64,000 nucleotides of DNA from Halolactibacillus halophilus (lineage in GTDB: Bacteria > Bacillota > Bacilli > Bacillales > Amphibacillaceae): positions 16,547-80,546 of the forward strand of contig NZ_FOXC01000008.1 of assembly GCF_900115605.1 (NCBI RefSeq), written 5' to 3'. This document shows, piece after piece, positions 30,570-39,550 of the stretch. The notes below the pieces were generated by a model. That model ran no database searches. It had not been told where the DNA came from and saw only the letters and a program-made list of their open reading frames with translations. A program made the position numbers and the translations under genes. Every line of letters begins with the position of its first letter. Position 1 is the stretch's first letter.

Positions 30570-31478
30570 TTGCCTATAAATGTACCACGTGCACTACCCG
30601 CACGACCAATATTAGAAAAAGAAAATATTTTTATTATGGAATCCGATCGAGCGACGACACAAGATATCCGTCCGCTTAATTTATTATTATTAAATCTGAT
30701 GCCTGAAAAAGAGCGGACTGAGACTCAACTGTTGAGGTTACTAAGTAATTCACCGCTACAAGTTAATGTCGATTTTATTCACACTGCTACCTATGAATCT
30801 AAAAATGTGACAAAATCACACTTAGAGAAATTTTATCAAACCTTTGATGCAATAAAAACCAGGTATTATGACGGGATGATTATCACTGGTGCTCCAGTTG
30901 AACACCTTGATTTTGAAGATGTTGAATACTGGAAAGAGATGGTTGAAATCATGAATTGGTCCAAGGACCATGTCACGTCGACCTTGCACATCTGTTGGGG
31001 TGCACAAGCGGCGCTTTATCATCATTATGGAATTGATAAACAACCGCGTGATAAAAAGATTTCTGGCATCTTTATGCATCAAAGGATTGAAGCGACAAAT
31101 AAGTTAATGCGCGGCATTAACGATGAATTTTTAGCTCCACACTCACGTAAAACCGATGCCATTTACCAATACATTAAGCACCACCCAGATTTATTAATGT
31201 TGGATGATTCAAAAGAAGCTGGCCCCTTACTCATCGCATCAAAAGATGAACGACATGTGATGATTACCGGTCATATTGAATATGATGCTGATACTTTAAA
31301 CGAAGAATTTATTCGTGACTTAAATAAAGGCATCAAGGTTGATGCGCCGACAAACTATTTCCCGAACAATAACCCAAATGAAGACCCTAAAAACCGCTGG
31401 CGTTCGCTTGCCTATTTACTGTTTTCAAACTGGTTAAACTATTACGTGTATCAAGAAACCCCGTTTAAGTGGGATTAA
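30570..31478 (+). CDS. metA: Homoserine O-acyltransferase, MetA type (probably acetyl-CoA using)
   Basis: MetA-family enzyme (302 aa) activating homoserine for methionine synthesis. TTG 30570 is the start, with GGGGGGA about 7 bases upstream and the family N-terminus MPINVPRALPA. Catalytic Cys142 is in HICWGAQA, and the His/Glu pair is in MITGHIEYD. Residue 111 is Glu (GAPVEHLDFE). In B. cereus MetA, Glu111 gives acetyl-CoA rather than succinyl-CoA preference. No S-box riboswitch fits in the short upstream gap. Confidence 0.93.
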   Translation: MPINVPRALPARPILEKENIFIMESDRATTQDIRPLNLLLLNLMPEKERTETQLLRLLSNSPLQVNVDFIHTATYESKNVTKSHLEKFYQTFDAIKTRYYDGMIITGAPVEHLDFEDVEYWKEMVEIMNWSKDHVTSTLHICWGAQAALYHHYGIDKQPRDKKISGIFMHQRIEATNKLMRGINDEFLAPHSRKTDAIYQYIKHHPDLLMLDDSKEAGPLLIASKDERHVMITGHIEYDADTLNEEFIRDLNKGIKVDAPTNYFPNNNPNEDPKNRWRSLAYLLFSNWLNYYVYQETPFKWD

Positions 31479-31484
31479 ACAAAC

Positions 31485-31530
31485 AAAAAACCAAGTGAGC
31501 GAGATTTTTTCGTCACTTGGTTTTTTGTCT
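31485..31530 (+). terminator. Terminator of metA
   Basis: A perfect 14-bp stem (31485-31498 with 31513-31526) ending in TTTTTT. It also gives A/T-rich flanks on the minus strand for the convergent GH13 gene. Confidence 0.85.
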
Positions 31531-31574
31531 TACTATAAAAGAAGGCTTAGCAATATTTAAATCACTTGTTTCAC

Positions 31575-33248
31575 TTATTTTTTCGGTAAGACTTTATAAA
31601 CCCTTGCCTCATAAGGACGCAGTTTTAAGCTAAGTGTCTTTTCTGTTACAACATAATTTGATAAAACACAGTCAATAAGCTCATAATCATCAGCAAAGTC
31701 AATCGTTGTATTTACGGCAAACATATTAATGGCAATGATATATGCCTCGTCATGTTCTTCGTCGTGTCGTAAATAACTATAGACGTGTTCATGCTCACCT
31801 TGAATAAGGGTATAATGACCATAAATTAATACATCACTCGCTTTTCTAATTTCAATTAAACGTTTGTAATAATGATAGACCGAATGTGGGTCTTCGACAT
31901 TGTGCTTCACATTAATATCGGGATAGTTTGGATTCATTTTAAGCCAAGGCGTTCCTGTCGTAAAACCAGCCATTGGTGATTGATCCCAGTGCATCGGTGT
32001 TCGCGAGTTATCACGACCATTCTTCCAAATTGAGGCCATAATCTCGTCATGAGACTTTCCTTCTTCTCTTTCATGTTTATAACGGTTTTTAATCGCAACA
32101 TCGTTATAGTCATCAATCGAGTCAAACTGAACGTTCGTCATCCCAATCTCCTGACCTTGATAAATAAACGGTGTCCCCTGCATAAGGAAGTAAAGTGTTG
32201 CGAGACCTTTCGCTGACGTTTGACGTAAATCTGAATCATTTCCCCACGTTGACACTGAGCGAGGTTGGTCATGATTTTCTAAGAATAGCGCATTCCAGCC
32301 ATGGCCATCTAAACCAACTTGCCATTTTGTTAAAGCGGCTTTTAAGGCGGCTAAATCAAGACCACCATCGACACTCGTTCCCCAAAGGCTTAAATGATCA
32401 AATTGAAAAATCATATTAAAGTAACCATCTTCTGCCCCAATCCATTTATCCGCATCATCCAGTGTTACCCCGTTCGCTTCACCAACTGTCATAATATCGT
32501 AGTTTTTTAATGTTTTTTGGGCGAACTCTGATAAGAATGTATCGATTCCCGGTTGATTCATATGGTGATCAAAAGACGGAACATACTTTTTGTTTTCTGG
32601 ATTAGGTAAATCAGGAAAACCTTCGCGCTTTTTAATATGAGAGATGGCATCCACTCTAAAGCCATCAATTCCTTTATCCAACCACCAGTTGACCATGTCA
32701 TAAAGGGCATCTCTCACCTCTTTATTTTCCCAATTTAAATCGGGTTGCTTTTTACTAAAGACATGCATGTAATATTCAGCCGTTTGTTCATCACGTTCCC
32801 ACACAGACCCACTAAAGATAGACTCCCAGTTATTTGGCTCTTTTCCGTCTTTATCTGGATGCCAAATATACCAATCACGCTTAGGATTGTCTTTTGATGC
32901 TCGTGATTCAATAAACCACGGGTGTTCATCAGAGGTATGGTTAATAACTAGGTCCATAATGATTTTCATGCCACGTTTATGTGTTTCTCTCAGCAACTCA
33001 TCAAAATCTTCCATTGTGCCAAAGTCAGCCATAATGTCTTGGTAATCGCTAATATCATACCCATTATCATCGTTAGGTGATTCATAAATTGGTGAGACCC
33101 AAATCACATCGATACCGAAATTCTTTAAGTAATCGAGTTTTTCAATAATCCCTCTAATATCGCCAATTCCATCACCATTTGAATCATTAAAACTACGCGG
33201 ATACACTTGATAAGCGACCGCTTCTTTCCACCAAATTTTCTTTGTCAT
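31575..33248 (-). CDS. GH13 alpha-glucosidase, alpha-1,4-leaning
   Basis: Cytoplasmic glycoside hydrolase family 13 (557 aa), oligo-1,6-glucosidase/alpha-glucosidase subfamily. Catalytic residues: nucleophile D200 (GFRVDAISHI), acid/base E257 (TVGEANG), transition-state Asp D327 (ENHDQPR). Residue 201 after the nucleophile is Ala. In this subfamily Val at that place goes with alpha-1,6 bonds, and Ala or Thr with alpha-1,4 bonds. It lies 73 bases after its paralogue in a two-gene operon. No sugar transporter is next to it. Confidence 0.9.
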   Translation of the reverse strand: MTKKIWWKEAVAYQVYPRSFNDSNGDGIGDIRGIIEKLDYLKNFGIDVIWVSPIYESPNDDNGYDISDYQDIMADFGTMEDFDELLRETHKRGMKIIMDLVINHTSDEHPWFIESRASKDNPKRDWYIWHPDKDGKEPNNWESIFSGSVWERDEQTAEYYMHVFSKKQPDLNWENKEVRDALYDMVNWWLDKGIDGFRVDAISHIKKREGFPDLPNPENKKYVPSFDHHMNQPGIDTFLSEFAQKTLKNYDIMTVGEANGVTLDDADKWIGAEDGYFNMIFQFDHLSLWGTSVDGGLDLAALKAALTKWQVGLDGHGWNALFLENHDQPRSVSTWGNDSDLRQTSAKGLATLYFLMQGTPFIYQGQEIGMTNVQFDSIDDYNDVAIKNRYKHEREEGKSHDEIMASIWKNGRDNSRTPMHWDQSPMAGFTTGTPWLKMNPNYPDINVKHNVEDPHSVYHYYKRLIEIRKASDVLIYGHYTLIQGEHEHVYSYLRHDEEHDEAYIIAINMFAVNTTIDFADDYELIDCVLSNYVVTEKTLSLKLRPYEARVYKVLPKK

Positions 33249-33321
33249 ATTGCTGCACCCCTATTATCTTTTTAAAATCCTTATTTGTTTGTTACGTCAT
33301 GACTTATAGAATCTCTTTTCT

Positions 33322-35004
33322 TTACTTGTTATTTAACAAAAACGCATAGGCCCCGTATGGCTGTAATGTGTAGCCCGTTTCTGTTTGTTTGATCGCTTCT
33401 GTCTCATTCGTAATTAAACAAGTTGCCTTCGTTAAATCAGCAGCTAGGTCAACTGAAACAACATCATCGGTGAAATTTGTTAAAACGAGCAGCACTTGGT
33501 CATCTAATAGGCGCTCATAAACATAAACATCTTCACGTGTAGGATAAAGTAGTTGATACCGTCCTGTGACAATTATCTCATATTGTTTTCTTAGTTCAAT
33601 CAATTGCTTATAGTAATAGAAAATTGAATCTTCTCGCGCTAAGGCATCTTTTACATTAATATCTGTGTAATTCGGATTAACTTTAACCCAGGGTTCACCT
33701 ATTGTAAAGCCAGCATTAGTCTCACTAGACCATTGCATCGGTGTTCTTGCATTATCACGGCCACGTTTGTAAATAGCGGCCATCATTTCATCCTCTGAAA
33801 GTAGCCCCTTCGCTGTTAATTCATGATAGGCATTGATTGACTCAAGGTCTCGGTAATCCTCAATCGAGTCAAACTGAACATTGGTCATACCAATCTCTTC
33901 TCCTTGAAATACATAAGGGGTGCCTTTTAACATATGCAAACACGTCGCAAGCATCTTACCTGATTTTTCGCGGTACTCGTTTCGGTTATCACCAAAGCGA
34001 GAAATCGCCCGTGGTTGATCGTGATTACTCCAATACAAACTATTCCATCCGACTTGGTCAAGCCCCTCTTGCCAGCGGGTGAAAATTTGTTTTAATTCTG
34101 TTAGTTTCCATGCTTCAGGTGTCCACTTCCCGAGTTCACCATCACCTAAGCCGACGTGATCAAAGTTAAACACCATATCTAATTCTTTACGGTCCTCAGC
34201 TGTATAGAGCTTCGCCTGCTCTAAACTCACATTTGGCATCTCACCAACGGTAATGGTTTCATAGTCCGCCAAAGCAGCTTGATGCATCTCTTTTAAGTAG
34301 TCATGGACTTTGGGTCCGTTGAAATAATACGGGCTACCGTCAGTATAACCCGTTTTCATGACCTCACCATCAGGGTACCGGGGATCTTTTGAAATCATAT
34401 TAATAACATCCATTCTAAAGCCGGCCACGCCTTTATCTAACCAGTTACGCATCATTTGGTAAACATCACGGCGCATCGCTTCATTTTCCCAATTTAAATC
34501 AGGTTGTTTCTTACTGAATAGATGTAAGTAGTATTGACCTGTCTTCTCATCAAACTCCCAGACGCTACCACCAAATGCCGCCGCCCAGTTTGTTGGTGGT
34601 TCACCATTTACTTTTGGATTATGCCAAATATAATAATCTCGCTTGTCGCTTGTTTTACTTTCTCTTGATTCAATGAACCAGTGGTGTTCATCTGATGTGT
34701 GATTGACAACTAGGTCCATCATAATCTTTAATCCTAATCGATTTGCTTCCGCTGACATCCGGTCATAGTCTTCCATTGTTCCAAACTCATCCATAATCGC
34801 TTCATAATCACTAATATCATATCCGTTATCATCATTCGGTGATTGATAGACGGGTGATAGCCAAATAATTTCTATTCCTAATTGTTTTAAGTACGGTAAC
34901 CGCTCGGTAATACCATTGATATCGCCAATACCATCCCCATTTGAATCGTTAAAACTGCGTGGATAAATTTGATAAACAGTACTGTCTTGCCACCATTTCC
35001 CCAT
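33322..35004 (-). CDS. malL: GH13 oligo-1,6-glucosidase
   Basis: GH13 enzyme of 560 aa, first in the two-gene operon. D199 (GFRMDVINMIS), E255 (TVGEMPNV) and the Asp in SNHDQPRAISRFGD are the catalytic residues, at the same numbers (D199, E255) as in B. cereus oligo-1,6-glucosidase. Val200 directly after the nucleophile is the alpha-1,6 marker. Expected to cleave isomaltose, panose and short branched dextrins. A GAGGCG site precedes ATG 35004. Upstream are LacI/cre-like sites. Confidence 0.92.
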   Translation of the reverse strand: MGKWWQDSTVYQIYPRSFNDSNGDGIGDINGITERLPYLKQLGIEIIWLSPVYQSPNDDNGYDISDYEAIMDEFGTMEDYDRMSAEANRLGLKIMMDLVVNHTSDEHHWFIESRESKTSDKRDYYIWHNPKVNGEPPTNWAAAFGGSVWEFDEKTGQYYLHLFSKKQPDLNWENEAMRRDVYQMMRNWLDKGVAGFRMDVINMISKDPRYPDGEVMKTGYTDGSPYYFNGPKVHDYLKEMHQAALADYETITVGEMPNVSLEQAKLYTAEDRKELDMVFNFDHVGLGDGELGKWTPEAWKLTELKQIFTRWQEGLDQVGWNSLYWSNHDQPRAISRFGDNRNEYREKSGKMLATCLHMLKGTPYVFQGEEIGMTNVQFDSIEDYRDLESINAYHELTAKGLLSEDEMMAAIYKRGRDNARTPMQWSSETNAGFTIGEPWVKVNPNYTDINVKDALAREDSIFYYYKQLIELRKQYEIIVTGRYQLLYPTREDVYVYERLLDDQVLLVLTNFTDDVVSVDLAADLTKATCLITNETEAIKQTETGYTLQPYGAYAFLLNNK

Positions 35005-35085
35005 ATTGACGCCTCCTTAAATTTGTGAAAAGTTTGCGCATTGTGTCATTTTTATACAGCCTAAGTATTTAGTTAAGATTGTTGA

Positions 35086-35101
35086 ATAGTCGATCGACTA
35101 T
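35086..35101. promoter_or_regulatory. Perfect 16-bp palindrome
   Basis: ATAGTCGATCGACTAT is a perfect inverted repeat 82-97 bases upstream of the first glucosidase gene. Its size and position fit a dimeric repressor operator. The regulator is not known. Confidence 0.55.
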
Positions 35102-35123
35102 ATTCCCGCGCATGAGGAATATC

Positions 35124-35137
35124 TGCAACCGGATACA
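35124..35137. promoter_or_regulatory. cre-like site
   Basis: TGCAACCGGATACA fits the CcpA cre pattern TGWNANCGNTNWCA with two mismatches. It lies upstream of the glucosidase operon. Confidence 0.4.
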
Positions 35138-35163
35138 TTTTTAATCATATGGAAATACATTAG

Positions 35164-35175
35164 GCAAACGGTTGC
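35164..35175. promoter_or_regulatory. LacI-family operator-like site
   Basis: GCAAACGGTTGC is close to the GCAAACGTTTGC operators of MalR-type LacI regulators. Lies 160-171 bases before the glucosidase start codon. Confidence 0.45.
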
Positions 35176-35348
35176 ACTTATTAGCTATCAAAAGAATAGC
35201 ACACTTTAGTTTGAGCCGCAATATATTTACTTAAATTATTTTCTAAGTCTCTGGTCTACTCGCCTCCCTGAATATGCTATTCTTTTTTTATCATCACTAT
35301 CACTAAGATAGAAGTAACTGTCACATAACTATTTAATTTTATAATAGA

Positions 35349-35387
35349 AAAAACCTCTCACACGGACGCGCCGAATGAAAGGTTTTG
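35349..35387 (-). terminator. Terminator of the split permease operon
   Basis: AAAACCTCTCA (35350-35360) pairs with TGAAAGGTTTT (35376-35386) with one mismatch. On the minus strand a T-run follows. Confidence 0.65.
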
Positions 35388-35396
35388 AGATGAAGA

Positions 35397-35924
35397 TTAT
35401 TCATTGCTTGTAATATCTTCTTTTAATAACGTGTTTGGATCAAATCGCTTCTCGAAAAAGACACCAACAAGATAAAAGAAAATCAATCCAACAGACACAT
35501 GAATCAAAGTGTATTTCCAGCCAAATGCCGCAACTTCAAATAGCACAATCGGTAATTTAGCCGTTGTCCACACACCTAAGAAAAATACAACATAACGAAT
35601 ATTTGCCCCCTTCTTTAATAATGTGATCGCAATTGGAAAGGCTATATATAACGGTCCTGCCGCAAGTCCACCGAGTAATAAGGCGATGATGACTCCTAGA
35701 AACTTTGAGTCATCTCCCATAAATTTAATTAAGACTTGTTTATCAACCCACTGATCAATCAGACCCACTAGTACAAGAATTGGGGGCAATAATGAAAACA
35801 TGTCAATTAAGCTAGCACTCGTTAGTGATAACGCTTGTGTCCCGCGTTCAGGGCTAATCAAAGAAAGACCTAACAGAATGATACTTAAGATAATAAGCGC
35901 ACGATATCGTTTTATTATAGCCAT
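35397..35924 (-). CDS. Permease, second half (DUF318/ArsP_1-like)
   Basis: Membrane protein of 175 aa with about five helices. LPPILVLVGLIDQWV and GGLAAGPLYIAFPIAITLLKKG are hallmarks of the UPF0718/ArsP_1 permease family, in which one polypeptide normally holds two such halves. The frame opens at 35939, but ATG 35924 has a GGTGG site at correct spacing. It overlaps the first-half gene by 10 bases. The substrate is unknown; relatives handle organoarsenicals or are uncharacterised. A CstR-like operator precedes the pair. Confidence 0.75.
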   Translation of the reverse strand: MAIIKRYRALIILSIILLGLSLISPERGTQALSLTSASLIDMFSLLPPILVLVGLIDQWVDKQVLIKFMGDDSKFLGVIIALLLGGLAAGPLYIAFPIAITLLKKGANIRYVVFFLGVWTTAKLPIVLFEVAAFGWKYTLIHVSVGLIFFYLVGVFFEKRFDPNTLLKEDITSNE

Positions 35925-36403
35925 GGTAACACCACCCAAATAATGAAGCTGAAAATAAACGCCATAAGCATGGCTGATAAGTTCCTCATGTACGTGAATT
36001 CTTTACCAAAGATACGCCTCTCCATCGGCAAACTAGCAAAACCAACCGAAACAAGTGTCGCAATAAAAGCAGACACCTGGACAAGACCAGCGCCGTTACT
36101 CACCAATGTATCCGCAAGTGGAAATACGACAAAACTTGGTAACATCGCAAAGGTTCCAATAAAACTCGCGATAAATACACCGATGACACCCGATCGTTCC
36201 CCGATTAGAGATGAAATCGTCTCAGGTGTTAAAATAGATAAACTTAAGCCGACAAACAAAAGAATGGCAAGCAGTTCTGGTGCAAGCTTGACTAATATAT
36301 TTTTAGCTTTCATCAGTGCTTTTTTTGTCTTTTGTCGGTCTTTAAACCATGATAGACCTGTTAATATCGCAATTAGGCCATACAAAAATATTGATTGACT
36401 CAT
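35915..36403 (-). CDS. Permease, first half (DUF318/ArsP_1-like)
   Basis: Membrane protein of 162 aa with about four to five helices. The motif GTFAMLPSFVVFPLADTLVSNGAG parallels the GPLYIAFP motif of the partner, so the two genes look like the two repeats of one permease. The ATG at 36403 sits just downstream of the operator at 36419-36434. The pair is probably a heterodimeric transporter. Confidence 0.75.
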   Translation of the reverse strand: MSQSIFLYGLIAILTGLSWFKDRQKTKKALMKAKNILVKLAPELLAILLFVGLSLSILTPETISSLIGERSGVIGVFIASFIGTFAMLPSFVVFPLADTLVSNGAGLVQVSAFIATLVSVGFASLPMERRIFGKEFTYMRNLSAMLMAFIFSFIIWVVLPWL

Positions 36404-36418
36404 TATACCACTCCTTAT

Positions 36419-36434
36419 ATACCCCTAAGAGTAT
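36419..36434 (-). promoter_or_regulatory. CstR/CsoR-type operator before the split permease
   Basis: ATACCCCTAAGAGTAT differs at one base from the site ATACCCCTAAGGGTAT found before the CstR cluster at 53416-53431. It sits 16-31 bases upstream of the permease start codon. Confidence 0.65.
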
Positions 36435-36546
36435 ACAAGAATTTATGTTTCATGTCAAAATATCTAAGCGTCAAACTTAAATACTTACGCATCAAACAGC
36501 TAATATACAAAAGGACACTTATGTGTAGTTACTATTATCAATCAAC

Positions 36547-36591
36547 AAAAAGACAAAACCTAAAAGCGTGCTCAGAGGTTTTGTCTTTAAA
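36547..36591 (-). terminator. Terminator of rlmN
   Basis: A 13-bp stem pairs AAAGACAAAACCT (36549-36561) with AGGTTTTGTCTTT (36575-36587). On the minus strand it lies just past the stop at 36593. Confidence 0.75.
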
Positions 36592-36592
36592 A

Positions 36593-37660
36593 TTAAGCTT
36601 GTTGTTTTTTCATTTGTTTACTACGTAATTGACCACAGGCTGCATCAATATCTGACCCTTGTTCTACTCGCACCCCACAATTAATACCTTCATTGAGTAA
36701 CGCTTCGTAAAAAGCTAAAATCTGTTTTTTCTCACTGCGGTCATATTGATTGTGTTCAGCCACTGGGTTATACGGAATGAGATTGACATAACTTAAGTGG
36801 CGTTTATCTTTTAGTAACTTAGCCAACTGTTTTGCTTCTTTCACATGATCATTAACATCTTTTAAGAGAATATATTCAAATGTGATCCGTCGATTCGTTG
36901 TTTTCAAATAGTAATCAATGCTATCCATTAACTTTTGAATTGGGAAAGCTTTATTGATCTTCATGATTGACGTTCTTAAGTCATCATTAGGTGCATGGAG
37001 TGATACAGCTAGGTTGACTTGTAAATTCTCATCAGCAAAATCTCTGATTTTAGGAGCAAGGCCGCTTGTTGATACAGTAATGTGACGAGCACCAATTGAT
37101 AATCCTTTTTGGTCATTAACGATACGTAAAAAGGCCATCGTATGATCATAATTATCAAATGGTTCACCAATCCCCATGACAACGATATGACTAACGCGCT
37201 CATCTTTACCTTTTTCATCTAGCGCGTGTTGAACTTTCATAATTTGTTCAACAATTTCACCACTTGTTAAGTCTCGGTTTTTCTTCAGTAACCCGCTGGC
37301 ACAAAACGTACAACCAATATTACAACCAACTTGTGTTGTTACACAAACAGATAGACCATAAGAAAAGCGCATCAGAACTGTTTCAATTAAGTTACCATCT
37401 GACAGTTTAAATAGGAACTTAATCGTACCATCTTTTGATTCTTGTTTAATTTCTTCTTCTAATGTACCAATCGTAAAATGAGTTTCTAATAGATCGCGTG
37501 TGTCTTTAGGTAGGTTTGTCATATCTTCAAAGGTTTTCACCCGTTTGACATATAACCAATCCCATACTTGTGTTGCTCTAAATTTCTTTAATCCTTGACT
37601 CAAAAACCAATCGGTTAATTGATCTTTCGTTAAGCCATAAATGGATGTTTTGTTAGACAT
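36593..37660 (-). CDS. rlmN: Dual-specificity rRNA/tRNA adenine-C2 methyltransferase RlmN
   Basis: Radical SAM enzyme (355 aa) methylating A2503 of 23S rRNA and A37 of some tRNAs. The 4Fe-4S motif is [11 protein letters not shown] (CxxxCxxC). The C-terminal catalytic cysteine lies in [21 protein letters not shown] and the DVNDH segment are family hallmarks. Length is normal. It is a monocistronic housekeeping gene. Confidence 0.95.
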   Translation of the reverse strand: MSNKTSIYGLTKDQLTDWFLSQGLKKFRATQVWDWLYVKRVKTFEDMTNLPKDTRDLLETHFTIGTLEEEIKQESKDGTIKFLFKLSDGNLIETVLMRFSYGLSVCVTTQVGCNIGCTFCASGLLKKNRDLTSGEIVEQIMKVQHALDEKGKDERVSHIVVMGIGEPFDNYDHTMAFLRIVNDQKGLSIGARHITVSTSGLAPKIRDFADENLQVNLAVSLHAPNDDLRTSIMKINKAFPIQKLMDSIDYYLKTTNRRITFEYILLKDVNDHVKEAKQLAKLLKDKRHLSYVNLIPYNPVAEHNQYDRSEKKQILAFYEALLNEGINCGVRVEQGSDIDAACGQLRSKQMKKQQA

Positions 37661-37939
37661 TTATCATTTCCCCTTTATTGTTAAATCCGCCGAGCATTTT
37701 AATCCCTTACTTATATTATAGGTTCACCTCTTTTTACGCAACCATTTCCTCTCATTAAATAGCTGAAAATAATAGAAATCATCAAAAAAGCGATCATTTC
37801 TAACTTTTTTTAAAAAAAGTTATATTTATTTCAATTTCTTTTATTGGTTCAAAACCCTATCATATCAAGGTTTATTTCTTATCTTTTGAAAAAAGTCAGA
37901 ATTTTATCGACGAAAGCGACAATTTCTCTTCCGATAGGG
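37661..37939. other. Intergenic region
   Basis: AT-rich sequence between divergent rlmN and the cold-shock gene. An A/T-only hairpin (AACTTTTTTT/AAAAAAAGTT) lies at about 37803-37822. Nothing else is supported. Confidence 0.5.
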
Positions 37940-37968
37940 TTGCATTTATCAAAATCGCCTGCTATAAT
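37940..37968 (+). promoter_or_regulatory. Cold-shock gene promoter
   Basis: -35 TTGCAT (37940-37945), 17-base spacer, -10 TATAAT (37963-37968). It predicts a leader of about 120 bases, as usual for csp mRNAs. Confidence 0.8.
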
Positions 37969-38097
37969 GAACTTAGCTATTTTGTTCGACTGCAGAAACA
38001 CTTCAAGTAACTAGCAACGTGAAAGTTTTCGTTTTGATGCTTGAGCAAGAATAGTAATACAATTGTGTGGAACGACCACACTAGGAGGAAAAGTAAT

Positions 38098-38298
38098 ATG
38101 GCACAAGGTACAGTAAAATGGTTTAACGCAGACAAAGGTTTTGGATTTATCGAAGTAGAAGGACAAGACGATGTATTCGTACACTTCTCAGCAATCCAAG
38201 GCGATGGCTTTAAAACACTTGAAGAAGGACAAGCAGTAACTTTCGATATCGAAGAAGGTAACCGTGGACCACAAGCAGCTAACGTTGAAAAGAACTAA
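38098..38298 (+). CDS. csp: Cold-shock protein
   Basis: RNA/ssDNA-binding OB-fold protein of 66 aa. RNP1 KGFGFIEV and RNP2 DVFVHFSAI are intact. The frame opens at 38041, but ATG 38098 follows AGGAGGAAAAG and gives the standard [16 protein letters not shown] start. The long leader and strong promoter match csp genes that are regulated by mRNA structure. A terminator follows. Confidence 0.97.
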   Translation: MAQGTVKWFNADKGFGFIEVEGQDDVFVHFSAIQGDGFKTLEEGQAVTFDIEEGNRGPQAANVEKN

Positions 38299-38313
38299 TT
38301 AGACCTAACTCAC

Positions 38314-38345
38314 AAAGGAAGCGATTTGATCGCTTCCTTTTTTTG
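38314..38345 (+). terminator. Terminator of csp
   Basis: A perfect 11-bp stem (38314-38324 with 38330-38340) and a T-run. Confidence 0.88.
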
Positions 38346-38419
38346 TTGTCTTTTTTGTTAGTTGTTGGTTATAACGTTAGGCACCGTCGTCCAATATACA
38401 GCTAATCCTCCTTTAAAGA

Positions 38420-38447
38420 AAAAAAGAGAGGCATACGCCCCTCTCAT
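38420..38447 (-). terminator. Terminator of the PepSY/two-component operon
   Basis: GAGAGGC (38427-38433) pairs with the GCCCCTCTC arm (38438-38446). On the minus strand T7 follows. Confidence 0.75.
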
Positions 38448-38451
38448 CTTA

Positions 38452-39462
38452 TTAATCATCTTCACGATCATCATCGTCATCGTCATCATCTTTATCTTCA
38501 ACTTCTTTATCGAAGTCTAGTACATCGCCAGTTACGGCATCTAATTCCATTTCAATTTCTGTTCGTCCAGATTTCAACTCAATTTCATAGACCATTTGAC
38601 CATCATCTTCATCTAATTCTATTTTTTCGATACGATAACCAGCATAACTTTTATCAATAAGTTGCTCAATGGCCGCACGTGACATGACTTGACTATTTGT
38701 TGACACTTGATCGTCGCGTTGTTCCATCTCAATAATGAGTACTTTACCGGTAAAGGCATCGATCTCCACTTCAAATTCATGTGTCTCATTTTCAAGTTCA
38801 ACTTGATAGTAAGTCGCCCCATCATCTTCTTCTAATTCTATTTCTGTCACTTTAGCATTATCTGCCTTTTCTCTGGCGATTTTTTGAGCTTCGCCCTGAT
38901 TAATCATAACAGCCGGTGTCGTTGCTACTTTCTCTTTTGCGACATCAGATGCTTTGTCATTAGGTATCGATTTGGCATCTTTATCATCCGTTGTTGATGG
39001 TGGTGTTGCTTCTTCAGCGTCTGATGTTGATTCATTTGTATCATCACTCGTTGTAGTAGTGTCAGTCGTATCAGTCACTTGATTTTCATCATTGTTAGAC
39101 ACTTCAGTGGTGTCATCTGTGTTTTTTTCTTCAGATGTTTGATTAGCTTTCACTTCCACATTATCCGTTGTGGCAACGATTTGATTTTTTTCTTCTAAGT
39201 AAAGAATTTCTCCACTTGTTGCATCTAACACTAACTCAAATGATTGTGTTTCTGTTTTAATTTCAACCTCATACGTATCGTCATCATATTCTACCTCGAT
39301 GATTTCTCCAGGAAAGCGCTCACTGGCCAGAGCTTCAATTTCCTCTATTGACATTTTAGCTTCTGCCGTACCCATAGCGAATTGAAACACGTATGCACTA
39401 ACTAAAAATACGGTTAAGCCACCAATAAGACTACCGACGACTTTGATCATTGTTGATTTCAT
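38452..39462 (-). CDS. PepSY-domain exported protein
   Basis: Protein of 336 aa with an N-terminal membrane anchor (about 5-27) and three to four PepSY-type repeats. Each shows a DAxTGxVL strand such as DATSGEILYLE, DAFTGKVLIIE and DAVTGDVLDFD. A Thr/Ser/Asp-rich linker (about 105-165) separates the first repeat from the rest. The C-terminus ends in a poly-Asp tail. ATG 39462 is chosen over 39471 because GGAGG then has proper spacing. It follows the sensor kinase on the same strand and probably belongs to its signalling pathway at the cell surface. Confidence 0.82.
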   Translation of the reverse strand: MKSTMIKVVGSLIGGLTVFLVSAYVFQFAMGTAEAKMSIEEIEALASERFPGEIIEVEYDDDTYEVEIKTETQSFELVLDATSGEILYLEEKNQIVATTDNVEVKANQTSEEKNTDDTTEVSNNDENQVTDTTDTTTTSDDTNESTSDAEEATPPSTTDDKDAKSIPNDKASDVAKEKVATTPAVMINQGEAQKIAREKADNAKVTEIELEEDDGATYYQVELENETHEFEVEIDAFTGKVLIIEMEQRDDQVSTNSQVMSRAAIEQLIDKSYAGYRIEKIELDEDDGQMVYEIELKSGRTEIEMELDAVTGDVLDFDKEVEDKDDDDDDDDREDD

Positions 39463-39550
39463 TTTTATCATCCTCCCTTTGTTACTTTAAGTATAGCAAC
39501 CGAAGATGAAAGCCTTTTAAACGCTTCATGAGAAATTAATGAGAATACGG

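Noticed and set aside
38460..38490. GAT/CAT trinucleotide repeat
   Set aside because: It is the codon run of the poly-Asp tail of the PepSY protein, in frame; not a separate repeat element.
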